A DNA stretch of 64,000 bases from Echinostoma caproni (lineage: Eukaryota; Platyhelminthes; Trematoda; Plagiorchiida; Echinostomatidae), in NCBI GenBank assembly GCA_900618425.1, contig UZAN01040872.1, positions 4,341 to 68,340 of the forward strand, given 5' to 3'. Each line of letters begins with the position of its first letter. The first letter of the stretch is position 1. Below, piece by piece: positions 38,321 to 48,862 of the stretch. Below the pieces are notes generated by a model. That model did not search any database. It was given only the letters and a program-made list of their open reading frames with translations, and was not told where the DNA came from. The position numbers and the translations under genes are program-made.

Positions 38321-41300
38321 ATGAATCATCCGTGCAAATTTTCTCTATCAGGGACAAGTAAAAGATGATCCTGTATAGACAAACTTCATTTTGACGAGCA
38401 ACCGCGTGAAATGTACATTCTTCGAAGGTAATCAGTATTTCACATGAATGAGATGACTGGCTTTAAAATAGGAAAATGGCCCGATATATTTGGTAAACAT
38501 TTTGCTTTTACGGTTCAAAACACCTACAAATAAAATAAAACGTCGTGTAAGAGATCCTGCTCTCGCATTTACGGCACTGTATCCTTCAGTCGGCTGCCCA
38601 CAGTCCGCGGTTACTTTCCGACCATAATTTATCCCATATTGTTATTTGGAAATAAATTTATCATTCAGTCGTGCCAACAGTGATTTCACTTCTTGTCATT
38701 CGAACTCTAAAATTAGCTGAATCAAGGCAATTGTGCATTACGTCCACCCAAATTTACTCCTGCATACCGAGCGCATTCGCAAAAATCAGTCCATTGAATA
38801 TATTGCTGCAGGGTATTTGGCTGTCTGTCTCAACGTCAGCTAAAAGTACTGTTCTTGATCAGTTAGTTAACTTGGTTTAATGGAAATGAATAATAGAGTT
38901 TCAGATTTATTTGAATAAGAAATATACGAACGTTTGCGCTTTTCATCACCACTTGTGCGTCAAAGTCCCAGTGGGTGATTTTTCCGCACCAGCTCCGGGA
39001 TTAGGCGATCGAACGGTGTCTGACCAACACATACAATGCAGAAATCCAAGACACTGTTTGCGTTACAAATGATCATATTTTGATGTTATTTGAGTTTTGT
39101 TTCCAAAATCCACTCAAATCGTATTTGTTGGAATCGTTGACACAGTATTGGCATAATCGGAGTGCGCTTGCTTGACCAAAAACATATCGTCTCGCAAATC
39201 AAATTTTAGTACGAATTCCTTTACATTCCAGTTAGTTACATCACGCCATTTGATCCGTCTGTCATATTCTCAATGTTCTGTGTACTCAAGGTTAAAATAG
39301 ATTTGCGTTCTAGCGTTTGATTGAATTGCTAACTCAAACAAATCGTTCTGTTTCGGACAGACGGACCATATTTAGGAACATACAGATAAACAATAGTGTA
39401 CGGAAATCTTATTATACATTTTGGGAATTATTGGCACTATTGAAAAATACTTACTTGCGTTACGTTAGCTAAAACGTCGCAGAATAACGTGATACGATCA
39501 AAGGAGAACGGAGAAGTTTGCGTCCACAATTTCAACGCCACGCACGTTTCACAGAACTTACTCATTGCTTAATCAGTAATCAGTATCGAGTGGCTAATTG
39601 TTTGAGAGAAACGGTATCTTGAGCAGAATTTACCCTGACAGAATGTGCGGAATTTCTTTGTCGAACATTGCAAACCAGTTTCACAGAATTCGTTCGGGGG
39701 CATTGCTTGGCATGGAGCACTGAATTTGAATTATGAACTTGCTGACTGTGCATGTGATGCATGAATAGAACATAAATGTCTAGTCTGATTAAAATTACAA
39801 AAGATGTGGGACACAAATCCTCTTTGGAAACACGTGATGTGATATCAGTCGGGTTAGGACGTCAATCATTGTGAACTGGTGCACCTGTGCTTGATGCAAA
39901 CTGGAAAACGTATACCCCTTTTACGAGGAACTTTGGCCCCTCGTTCTTGTCGTAAAACATGAGTATGGAGGAAGTGTTTATCGTTCATGTTTCTTGCCAT
40001 TAACAGAGACCTGTTCTCCCCTGGTAGGTTTGTGCTTGCGACTTGAACAATAAAGCACAAACTGTAAAGAAAATATTCTGCAGATTCTGCAAACTGTAAC
40101 ATAAATAATTTAACCAGATGTGATATGTATTGTTTCGGAGACTAATGCTCGTTGAGTCAGGTGCGCTATGCGCAAACAGGTTGTAAAGAGGGGTTGTACT
40201 AAATGCTGCAAAAGAAAAAATATATAAACCGGTTTGATGAACTGCACGGCGGCTGAGTTAGTTGTGTGGTTGCTAACTTTTCTGTTCCAGTCTCATCTAC
40301 AGGAAAAATCCATCGTCAAATCGTCCGTTTCTCGTATAGAGTCTGGCATTTCAGAACGTGTGTACCATTTTGCATAACAAAAATATATATAAAACAGTTT
40401 GAGCAACCGTCCGAAAGTCAGGGATCTCCCTGTGAGATGTCTGGGGTTGGTCGATTACAATCCGGTGCTCAGGGACATCATGGATGTCAAAACCGTTGTC
40501 ACGGCTTGAAAGCTCTTCGTGTGTATTGCATACGTTTTACTGTAAAGTTGGAAAGTATTCACTTTATATACATCCAAAAAGGGAATCAAATGTAGCGGAA
40601 TTTTAACATATCGTTTATTCTTTCCAATCGCTGACTTAATACAAAAAGGCCGATAATCAATAATTATGATTGAACGTATTTAAGCATATAAAGATTATTA
40701 AATATATCAGTAGAAGGTCAGCTCCACGGTATATGAATTTGTTTTAATAAAGCGTTTGTGTGTAATCACGTAGTAGTGGTTTGAAAAACGAATTGGAGTG
40801 AACTGTGTCCTGTTGTCAGGGAATGTTTTGCAATCCCGTATTTCTTGTAATCATTCGACCATCGGCCATCATTTGCGTCATCGATTTCACCAACTACTTT
40901 GGAAAATAGTCGGCCGCTGGCAGTGATGAATAGAGCTGATCGGTAGATAAGGCCATTAATATACAGCTCACTGAATTACTGTCCAAATTCGCATTAACCA
41001 AAACACCCATTGATTATCACAATTCCCTTAACATTACGCACAAATATCATTGTTAAAGGGTATCTAAAAACCATTTACTCAGCATCCGGATGAAGTCTGG
41101 GGTAAAGAATCAATATCTTGATTGAGAATAACACTGTGTGAACTCACACGGGTGCAACAAGAATAAACGTCGCTGTACCTATTAAGCCCAGACTAAAAGC
41201 TGAATCACCCTTTTAGAGATAACTGGTATGACCTTGGGCTGGGCGAAATTATTTTCTACGTGTGAAAATGAAGTGTAGGCACTAGTACTTGTGGTCGAGT

Positions 41301-42443
41301 GAACAGAAGAACGCATTGAACACTGAAATTCGCAGACCTACAGAATGAGGAGCTTTTGTTCACTTTTCTGTGTGATATTTGGTGCGACGTACCCTAAATT
41401 AATTTTTCCAAAGTGGACTAGAATGTCTAGGGTCTGATGTACTTCCTTGCTTGGTACAGACTGGTATTCCTTTATTATGATTCCTGTCGAAGATACGCCG
41501 GTTTGTGTGGAAATGGCATGGTAGACATAGATGACAGTGATGGCTTTACTTGATGAAAATGTTAAATCTTATTAATTTGTGAATCATGCTGTTATTCACG
41601 AAAAAAGTCTTTCGCGTAAGCTAGGTTATCTATCCGTTTGATCTATGGTTCCCGCTTATACATTTTATATTCACGCAGGCAATATGCCCTTGTGAAGTTA
41701 GATTACCTCAAATCCTGATCTCGTACCGGGCGCGTTATTCGCTGCTGTCCTGAATATTTTTCTCAACAACGGTGTCATTTATTTGCTACGGCACAAACCA
41801 CATGTTTTTACTCTCCTCTTTCTAGGACAACAAATCTAGATCACTGTTATCTTCCAAAACATGCTAGTTTTTCTCTAATGTACGTTTAGGCATTTTCGTT
41901 CAAGGAAATGACGACTATCCGGGCAAATCATCAAGTTAGGAGACTCCTATGTTTTTCTCCCTTCAGAATATCCAGTTGTTCATTAAAATCAAACTGATAT
42001 TTTTATAATCAAACTGCAAGCGTCCCAGTCTAACGAAGTGAACACAGTTTTCTTTTCTATTGCCAGAAAGAGATAACCACAATTTCAACCTGTTCTTCTG
42101 GTCCGTAGGCGTATTCCAGTATATGGTCTGGTCAAAACCAACCATTTCCGTGTCAGTTCTATTCATTCACCTGCGTAAGTTAAGCCCTCGTCCTTCAAAA
42201 ATATAATCCACAATGTCTGCCACATGTGGCATGTTTTTCGACCGCATCAGTAAAAGGAAATACAAATATGCAACCCGTTGAACTACCAAAGGAAATACCT
42301 TCATCAACGTTAACTCTATCGATAAATTTGCAAAATCGAATGGAAGCGCATTGACGTTTCAATTTTCCTTACTTACTGGCTGTGAATCAAATGCCACTAG
42401 GCTGTTCATCTATGAGACATTGATTGACCGGTGAGCCAAAACG
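38321..42443. other. Non-coding stretch
   Basis: Small frames such as 109 codons at 40266-40595 (plus) have no recognisable domain. No RNA gene or interspersed repeat was identified. Confidence 0.45.
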
Positions 42444-42513
42444 TTTTTTGGTATAACAAGCAACACACAAGTATGCGAAAACTGAGAGACCGACACAAAA
42501 GTGTTATCAAAAT
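42444..42513 (+). repeat. Diverged direct repeat, unit 1
   Basis: About 70 bases sharing roughly 70% identity with 42871-42941, anchored on the shared block TATAACAAGCAA followed by ATGCGA. The family is unknown. It lies inside a 102-codon frame (42431-42739) that is otherwise unsupported. Confidence 0.5.
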
Positions 42514-42870
42514 ATTGAAAATTGGTGCTCGTAGCTCGGGTGAATTGAATTCCATTTTGCCTGTTCGCCGCGGTTGGCAATTTGTTTGCAAACGTTTGTG
42601 CATCACCAGCCGAGTTGATATCATCAGTGCTTGTGAAGGGGCAGTGTTATGCTTGTATCCGTTCGTTTATATATATGTTCTTCTCCACCGACTAATTTGG
42701 TCCCCTGTGCTTACTGTGTTCCACTCGATTCGCTGTTGAACTGGTGCGAGGAGTTGAGGGTGGGAGGGGGAGGTTGTTCTTTCGTTTCGATTGCGGTTTC
42801 CGTCCGTTCGCAGGTCACAGCCTGATCATTTTTGTTGCGCCATTTGGTCCTTCAGTTGCATTGGCAGATA

Positions 42871-42941
42871 ATTTTTCGTATAACAAGCAATGTACAATCA
42901 TGCGATGACTGACAGATCGAAACAAAACTGGTATGTCAAAT
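42871..42941 (+). repeat. Diverged direct repeat, unit 2
   Basis: Partner of 42444-42513 in the same orientation, 427 bases away. A G-rich tract at 42758-42773 lies between the two units. The origin is not known: either an old local duplication or two copies of a short interspersed element. Confidence 0.5.
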
Positions 42942-45484
42942 AGCAAAACCAACAAAAAGAGAAACAGATATTAGGTAATACAAAAGTGGACTTGTGAGAA
43001 ATCATTTCATGCTTTAGACATTGGTATGAGGTGTCGGAGTTAGTGAAAGAAGAGTTTTTAGATCGAAAGAGTATCGCATTGCGGCAGGGGGAGACTCATA
43101 CACAGGTTCCTAAATCGCATACAGTGGAAACACTGCCTGGATAGATTAGTACAATTTCAAGCGCACCGCTCAACGATTATTTATTTATTCTAGTGATAGA
43201 TTTTCTATTCGTGAGGGGTAAATTTACAATCTGTTCGCTCTACAGTGTCCCCGATCATGTTTCGCATTATTAACTTTTGATTCAATGAAGGTCAACATTA
43301 CCTGACGGACAAATTGAAAGTTCCAATCAAATATTCTTCGGCTAAAACGAATATAGAGACAAAATGACACATTCCAAAATCATGTACGGTTGGAAAATGC
43401 CTTAACAGTGGACGAGTTTGAGACAGCCATTCTTTGGAGAAACAAAATGCCTTCTGAGGACGGGACTTTGCAATGAACATTATCATTCCCTCAGTCTGAA
43501 TTGTCAAATCTATAAAACCAAACGGTCTTCCATCAGGTATTTTATCGAAACAGTGTACTTTGAAAACTGAAATAAAAAGAGACCCATGTTTTTTTCACAT
43601 AGTAAGTTTGAAATTATGCATATTTCCAAATAAAACTATAGTTATACCGATTTTTGAGAATTCTCTACTTTCCATCCAGACCAAGGTCAATGCTTCATGT
43701 TTCGCAGAATAGACCGATCCAATTGAGAAGAGGATTCATCATGTTCTTAGGAAAACGGTGAACATGAAAATATGATTCGCTGTTCGTTCAAATGAATTTG
43801 GTCATTAATATGGTGTGCTCTGATCCGGTAGTTTTTTATGAACGCTCCAGCCCGAATATAATCGAAAAGTCAACTCCGGGCACCACCTACAAGTTTTGTT
43901 TAGAAGACGCTTTAGTGCAGGGTAAGAGACCAGCTCTATTATTGCAAATACGTAAGAAATTTACAAACAACTATTGAAAACAAAAACCATGAAATGAATA
44001 TGAACTTTTGAGGATCATAAAGCACTGAGGTATTGTATCGCTTAACATCAGATGACACAAGTATTATTTCTATTCAATTTCACATTTTTATAGGCATTTC
44101 AAATAATATTTTTCGGAATCGGAACGAGGAACTCGTGTTTTACTTCTCGTTTCGGATGGTGTATCAAACTAACTCTAACGAGGATTGCTTTCGTGTGCAT
44201 GTTATAATGATGAATACAATTTCTCTAAAGCAATGATTCAATCGATCCGGAAAGTGATCGAAAGGCGATTGGATAGACTGTTTGTAACCTATATCGCAAA
44301 GCTTCCAGCAAATTCAGATTATTCTGGCACGTTTGCATTGATTTGTCATGAGGATTGGACCGGAAAACAAAATCTGAAATCAATATCACTTATCACAAAC
44401 CATTGTCAAAGATATCTATGGGTTGGAAGCATGCAATCTCGCTACAACAGTTAAAAGAAAAGCTTGGGAAGTGAAGGTAATATGAGCACATGCTGATTGT
44501 CATACATTCAAAGTGAGAAAAAAGCATACCTGATTCAAACGATTTTGCACGAATAGGAAACATCGACATTTGACCGGAAACGCTTGACTATTTCATTCTC
44601 CATACCTTCAAAGAGGTCTCGAGAAAACCAGAAGGGTGGCCATGAAAACTAAAGGTGTCACTGTATAAATGTATTTTTCGATCCCGGGGGAAATCGATAG
44701 GAACAATGCATGCGTTTTTCCGGTGAATATTCTAATCAAACCCCTCAGTAAAGTTGCGGATGCATGATTGATGATATTGCTGAACGGCCGAGGTAAGTAG
44801 ACCCCTTTCGGCAAATTAAAAATTGGAATTCGGTAAAGTGAAATGAGAGGCGGTTTTGGGCTTTCCGTTGCTATTGTCAATCGATTAAGGAAAGATTTAA
44901 CTTGAAAAGCCTGAAGCCTGGATATTCGAAGTGTGTGAATGTATATGATGCGTTTATTTCCAAAGATAGCTTATTGTCATAACCCGCGGCATGACTGAAA
45001 ATGACGGATGATTGAATCGTTCCTGTGAAAATCAGATAAAGTCAAAGTATACAGAATGATTTATCTACTGATGAACTCTAATCCATGTCAAAAATGTCCG
45101 GTTTTGTGAGTTTGGTTTACCTGAAAACAAATGAATGGACACAATTTGTTTTAATGAAAGTTAAAAGTCAAATCTGTCTGAAATTAGGTTTATTCATTAT
45201 CATCATAGTTACCAGACGGATCGTAACAGTTACACTATGAATACTGTTCCGACCGAGCTTCGTTTCTCCCAATCGCCCATCGCAGTGTGGGTCACGACAG
45301 AAACACAGTGTATATTGATTTCGCTAAGGTGCCCCCAAAACGACGAATGAGCACTTATCAGCAAGGTGTTTTAGGTCATCAGATGATCAATTCAGTAAGC
45401 ACTATACGCGTTCATTGAATTGAACTGACTATCCTTCGGATTTCACCACGCACAATCCCAATTTCGTCTATTCAACCATAGACT
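42942..45484. other. Non-coding stretch
   Basis: Short plus-strand frames at 43792-43977, 44033-44236 and 44185-44454 look somewhat protein-like but match no family I recognise. No RNA gene was seen. Confidence 0.4.
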
Positions 45485-45552
45485 CGGAAGCACAAGACTC
45501 AAGTTTCGCTCCTTTTAGAGCTCATCAGTAGTGCGTACAGCCGTCCCTTCCG
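45485..45552 (-). ncRNA. Type I hammerhead ribozyme with intact core
   Basis: On the minus strand the fold is complete. Core CTGATGA is at 45522-45528. Stem II is GCTC (45518-45521) paired with GAGC (45508-45511) around a six-base loop. The second core strand GAAA is at 45504-45507. Stem III is a 2 bp helix (A-U, C-G) closed by a TTGA loop. The cleavage triplet GTC is at 45496-45498, so predicted cleavage falls between 45496 and 45495. Stem I pairs GCACTA (45529-45534) with TTGTGC (45490-45495), with one T-T mismatch. An outer helix, CGGAA (45548-45552) with TTCCG (45485-45489), closes it across an internal loop. All nucleotides of the catalytic core are canonical. A very short stem III is typical of metazoan retroposon hammerheads. 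Activity is inferred, not shown. Confidence 0.8.
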
Positions 45553-45617
45553 GGATTTGAACTCCAGACCAATCGCACACATTTTCCATGCGTTGGGTCC
45601 GGACTTCAAATCCCGGC
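45551..45617. repeat. Inverted repeat with B-box arms
   Basis: The arm at 45549-45570 and the arm at 45597-45617 are reverse complements over 19 of 21 positions, separated by about 26 bases. Both arms contain the sequence TTCAAATCCCGG in opposite orientations. Confidence 0.85.
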
Positions 45618-45620
45618 AAA

Positions 45621-47429
45621 TCAGTAAGCTGGCTCAAACAAAACATTGCAATTCATACGCTGTCCTCACTATCTATTCATTTCCAACACATTGAAATGGA
45701 TCCGCCGAGTAAAAAATCAATAGATCGCTCTTCTTGCCAATACTATTTCTCTATTTCATGAACACCGAACGAAGTATTTACATTTTCCATTTACTTGAGT
45801 ATGTCAATAAAATATAAGTAAATATAATCTGACTGATGAGATTATTTCTGTAAATAGTTTACTTGTGAACATAAATAAAAACGATGGTTTTGTTCAGCGA
45901 ACTTTTCGAGAGAGAGAGAAACATCGTGGTTCTGCAAACATGACCTTGAGGTAAAGGTCATTCCGAATTTGTTTTCTATTGAACAGGGGAAAAGTAACCA
46001 TAGGAAAAATAACAACAAAACAATTTTATCCGCTATTCTCCACACGTAAGTCACAAACACAGTCCATACTGTGATCAAGTTAAATCAAATTGTTGTTTTA
46101 TTTGCTCCCAACGAGTTCAGCGGCAGCATTATCCCTCAAATTGCACTGTGAAAGGATAGAGGAGAATTATTTGTTGTGGGGAATCAAAAACTTTCATCCG
46201 GCTAAGTGCTCTTATGGGTTCGATTTCTGCTGTAAACAAAACACTCCGAAAACGACAGAATTGCACTGCGCCCCTGGTTTGAGCATGTGTGTTCACTTGT
46301 TCCGTGCTGCTGAAGTGTATAGATATATACGCAATGCTGTTGAGTGGTGCTGCTGCCTGCTGCTGCTGGTGAAAAGGTTTTAACATCAATTAGTGTACGA
46401 ATCCGTTTTTCTGTGCAATAACAGTATCTTGGCAGCTATGAGACATCCCCTCTAGCCTAAGAAACTGTCCTCACGATTGGCTTTCCCATGGATGCAAAAG
46501 GTTCAAAATGAACATTAGTCAGAGGATGAATAACGCAAGTGTATTGAAAGTAAGCCAGAACCAGAGGAGAAGCTTAGAGACGGCGACATACATTTTATAT
46601 ATGAGAGAATTCCTACCTCCTTGATTTTTATCATTACACCTCAAGACTATGGACAGAGCGAACTGTGTAGATAGACACAACCCGTAAACAATATACAACT
46701 CGGAAAACTTATGTTATGTAACTGCTAGGCATGTTGGTATACAAAACCAGAACATTTCAAATCAGTACCGGATAACTAAACAGCAGAGCGACCATTTTTG
46801 AATACACAGTGGAAATGAAGAAATTCAAAAGCGTAAGCCCCATTGCGACATTGATGGTAAAATTCAGCACAGAATTGTGTCCTGTTTGACACTCTACCGT
46901 ATGCAGTAATAGGACAAAAGCATCATTTTGTAACCTACTGTACTTTGATTAAATTAAAAACCACCGTTGAATCTTACTGAATATTTGGCAGGGGAGTAAA
47001 ACCCCCTGTAGTCGAAAAACCTGCAGTAAATAGAGCAGCGGCGATGCGAAAATAAATTTCAATGGATCACTATAATGATTGCCGAATTCGTTGGTCAGAA
47101 GGAGGATCGCAGAGAACAAGCTATGGATAAAATGACCAAGGAATGCTATGTAAGGGCTTCACGGCCAGCATGGGACGTGTTGATTTGACAAATATTGAAG
47201 AGTTCATCAGGGGATAAATTAGGACTTTCTAAGATGACAATAAAATTACTATAAACGGAATGGAGAAAAAAACATAGCTTTTCCTCCATCCGCTAACTGA
47301 TTTGATCTGAAAAAGCGCCGAAGATCTCCTTCGCAAACTAATGTCGGTTCATTCAGATAAACAAATGCTCGGCAGCTTCAGCCTCGAGTTTCGCTCTTAT
47401 TACAGCTAAGCCGTTTGGACTTTGAAAAC
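45621..47429. other. Non-coding stretch
   Basis: A 97-codon plus-strand frame at 46090-46383 overlaps an 86-codon minus frame; neither is recognisable. A short GA run is at about 45909-45922. Confidence 0.45.
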
Positions 47430-47517
47430 TATACCTTTTCACCTTCAAATGAATCCGTCGTGAATTCAAGTGAATCCAACCAATCGCACTCCATTGGAAA
47501 ACCCACAAGATTATTGG
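47430..47517 (+). repeat. 88 bp direct repeat, unit 1
   Basis: Identical to 47667-47754 except for one base. It ends exactly one base before an ambiguous base at 47518, which suggests an assembly seam. Confidence 0.95.
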
Positions 47518-47666
47518 NCGCTGACCAGTATCGGGCGAACAATGAGTGACTCACCAACGCAAAAAGATGAAACCTAGTAAAAAAAACATGATTTGACAAT
47601 TCGGTTCATCCGTGGCATGAGTCGGGTGATACATTGTATAAACAAATGTCTTCCGTGAGATGTGTG

Positions 47667-47754
47667 TATACCTTTTCAACTTCAAATGAATCCGTCGTGA
47701 ATTCAAGTGAATCCAACCAATCGCACTCCATTGGAAAACCCACAAGATTATTGG
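47667..47754 (+). repeat. 88 bp direct repeat, unit 2
   Basis: Second copy of the 88 bp unit, offset 237 bases from the first in the same orientation, with a single C-to-A difference near its start. Confidence 0.95.
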
Positions 47755-48198
47755 TGTTTCGCCCGTCAAGTGTCACCCATTGGACCGGGTCTGTCTAAAC
47801 CCCATCCAGTCCGAATGAACTCAATTCCCCGTAAACAAACATAAGTACTGTAAGTTAGTGGATTATCGAGCGAGGTTGACTGTTCAATGTCAGAAATACG
47901 TAAGCAAGGCATCTGATTCAAAGGAATCGGTTTTATTCGAAAGAATCTCGGCCTCAATGGAATTTACTCATTGGCATATTGAGGGCTTAGACTGACTCCA
48001 CTCATGCAGGGAATCATACTCACATTCATGTCTGGGCATGGTGACCGACTTATTGATCCGTCTTGACATGATTCGCTGCCTTTCCTGACCGACAGAGGTC
48101 AATTAACTCCAGGTTCGTTCATTTGTATCTATGATGATGCACACTCGATCAGCGATCATGAACATAACGTTCCCAGGTGGAACGGGTGTGTGTGTGGA
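47755..48198. other. Non-coding stretch before the gap
   Basis: Only short, unsupported frames occur here. A GT-rich patch at 48185-48196 leads into the G run. Confidence 0.45.
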
Positions 48199-48210
48199 GG
48201 GGGGGGGGGG
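48199..48210. repeat. Poly-G run at gap edge
   Basis: Twelve consecutive G sit immediately before the gap, a common cause of sequencing or assembly failure. Confidence 0.95.
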
Positions 48211-48862
48211 NNNNNNNNNNNNNNNNNNNNNNNNNNNNNNNNNNNNNNNNNNNNNNNNNNNNNNNNNNNNNNNNNNNNNNNNNNNNNNNNNNNNNNNNNN
48301 NNNNNNNNNNNNNNNNNNNNNNNNNNNNNNNNNNNNNNNNNNNNNNNNNNNNNNNNNNNNNNNNNNNNNNNNNNNNNNNNNNNNNNNNNNNNNNNNNNNN
48401 NNNNNNNNNNNNNNNNNNNNNNNNNNNNNNNNNNNNNNNNNNNNNNNNNNNNNNNNNNNNNNNNNNNNNNNNNNNNNNNNNNNNNNNNNNNNNNNNNNNN
48501 NNNNNNNNNNNNNNNNNNNNNNNNNNNNNNNNNNNNNNNNNNNNNNNNNNNNNNNNNNNNNNNNNNNNNNNNNNNNNNNNNNNNNNNNNNNNNNNNNNNN
48601 NNNNNNNNNNNNNNNNNNNNNNNNNNNNNNNNNNNNNNNNNNNNNNNNNNNNNNNNNNNNNNNNNNNNNNNNNNNNNNNNNNNNNNNNNNNNNNNNNNNN
48701 NNNNNNNNNNNNNNNNNNNNNNNNNNNNNNNNNNNNNNNNNNNNNNNNNNNNNNNNNNNNNNNNNNNNNNNNNNNNNNNNNNNNNNNNNNNNNNNNNNNN
48801 NNNNNNNNNNNNNNNNNNNNNNNNNNNNNNNNNNNNNNNNNNNNNNNNNNNNNNNNNNNNNN
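48211..48862. other. Assembly gap (652 N)
   Basis: All bases are N. Apparent long open frames across this interval on both strands are artefacts. Confidence 1.

Larger units (their letters stand above)
45485..45620 (-). mobile_element. tRNA-like retroposon (SINE) with hammerhead ribozyme, copy 2
   Basis: A B-box-like GAGTTCAAATCCC lies on the minus strand at 45552-45564, immediately upstream of the hammerhead and overlapping its outer helix, the same order as in copy 1. The body is alignable to copy 1 from the B box through CTGATGAG to GTC and the GTGCTTC that follows. No clear A box is visible. Instead 45597-45617 is the inverted complement of the B-box region, giving a hairpin. The element may be 5'-truncated or rearranged. 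Boundaries are approximate. Confidence 0.6.

Noticed and set aside
43792..43977. Frame containing TPGTTYKFCLEDAL, suggestive of a fibronectin type III strand, with a donor-like GGGTAAG
   Set aside because: Too short, upstream frame closes quickly, and no second domain strand or acceptor supports it.
45824..45845. CTGATGAG on the plus strand near the real ribozyme
   Set aside because: No stem II partner, no GAAA and no GTC follow within range.
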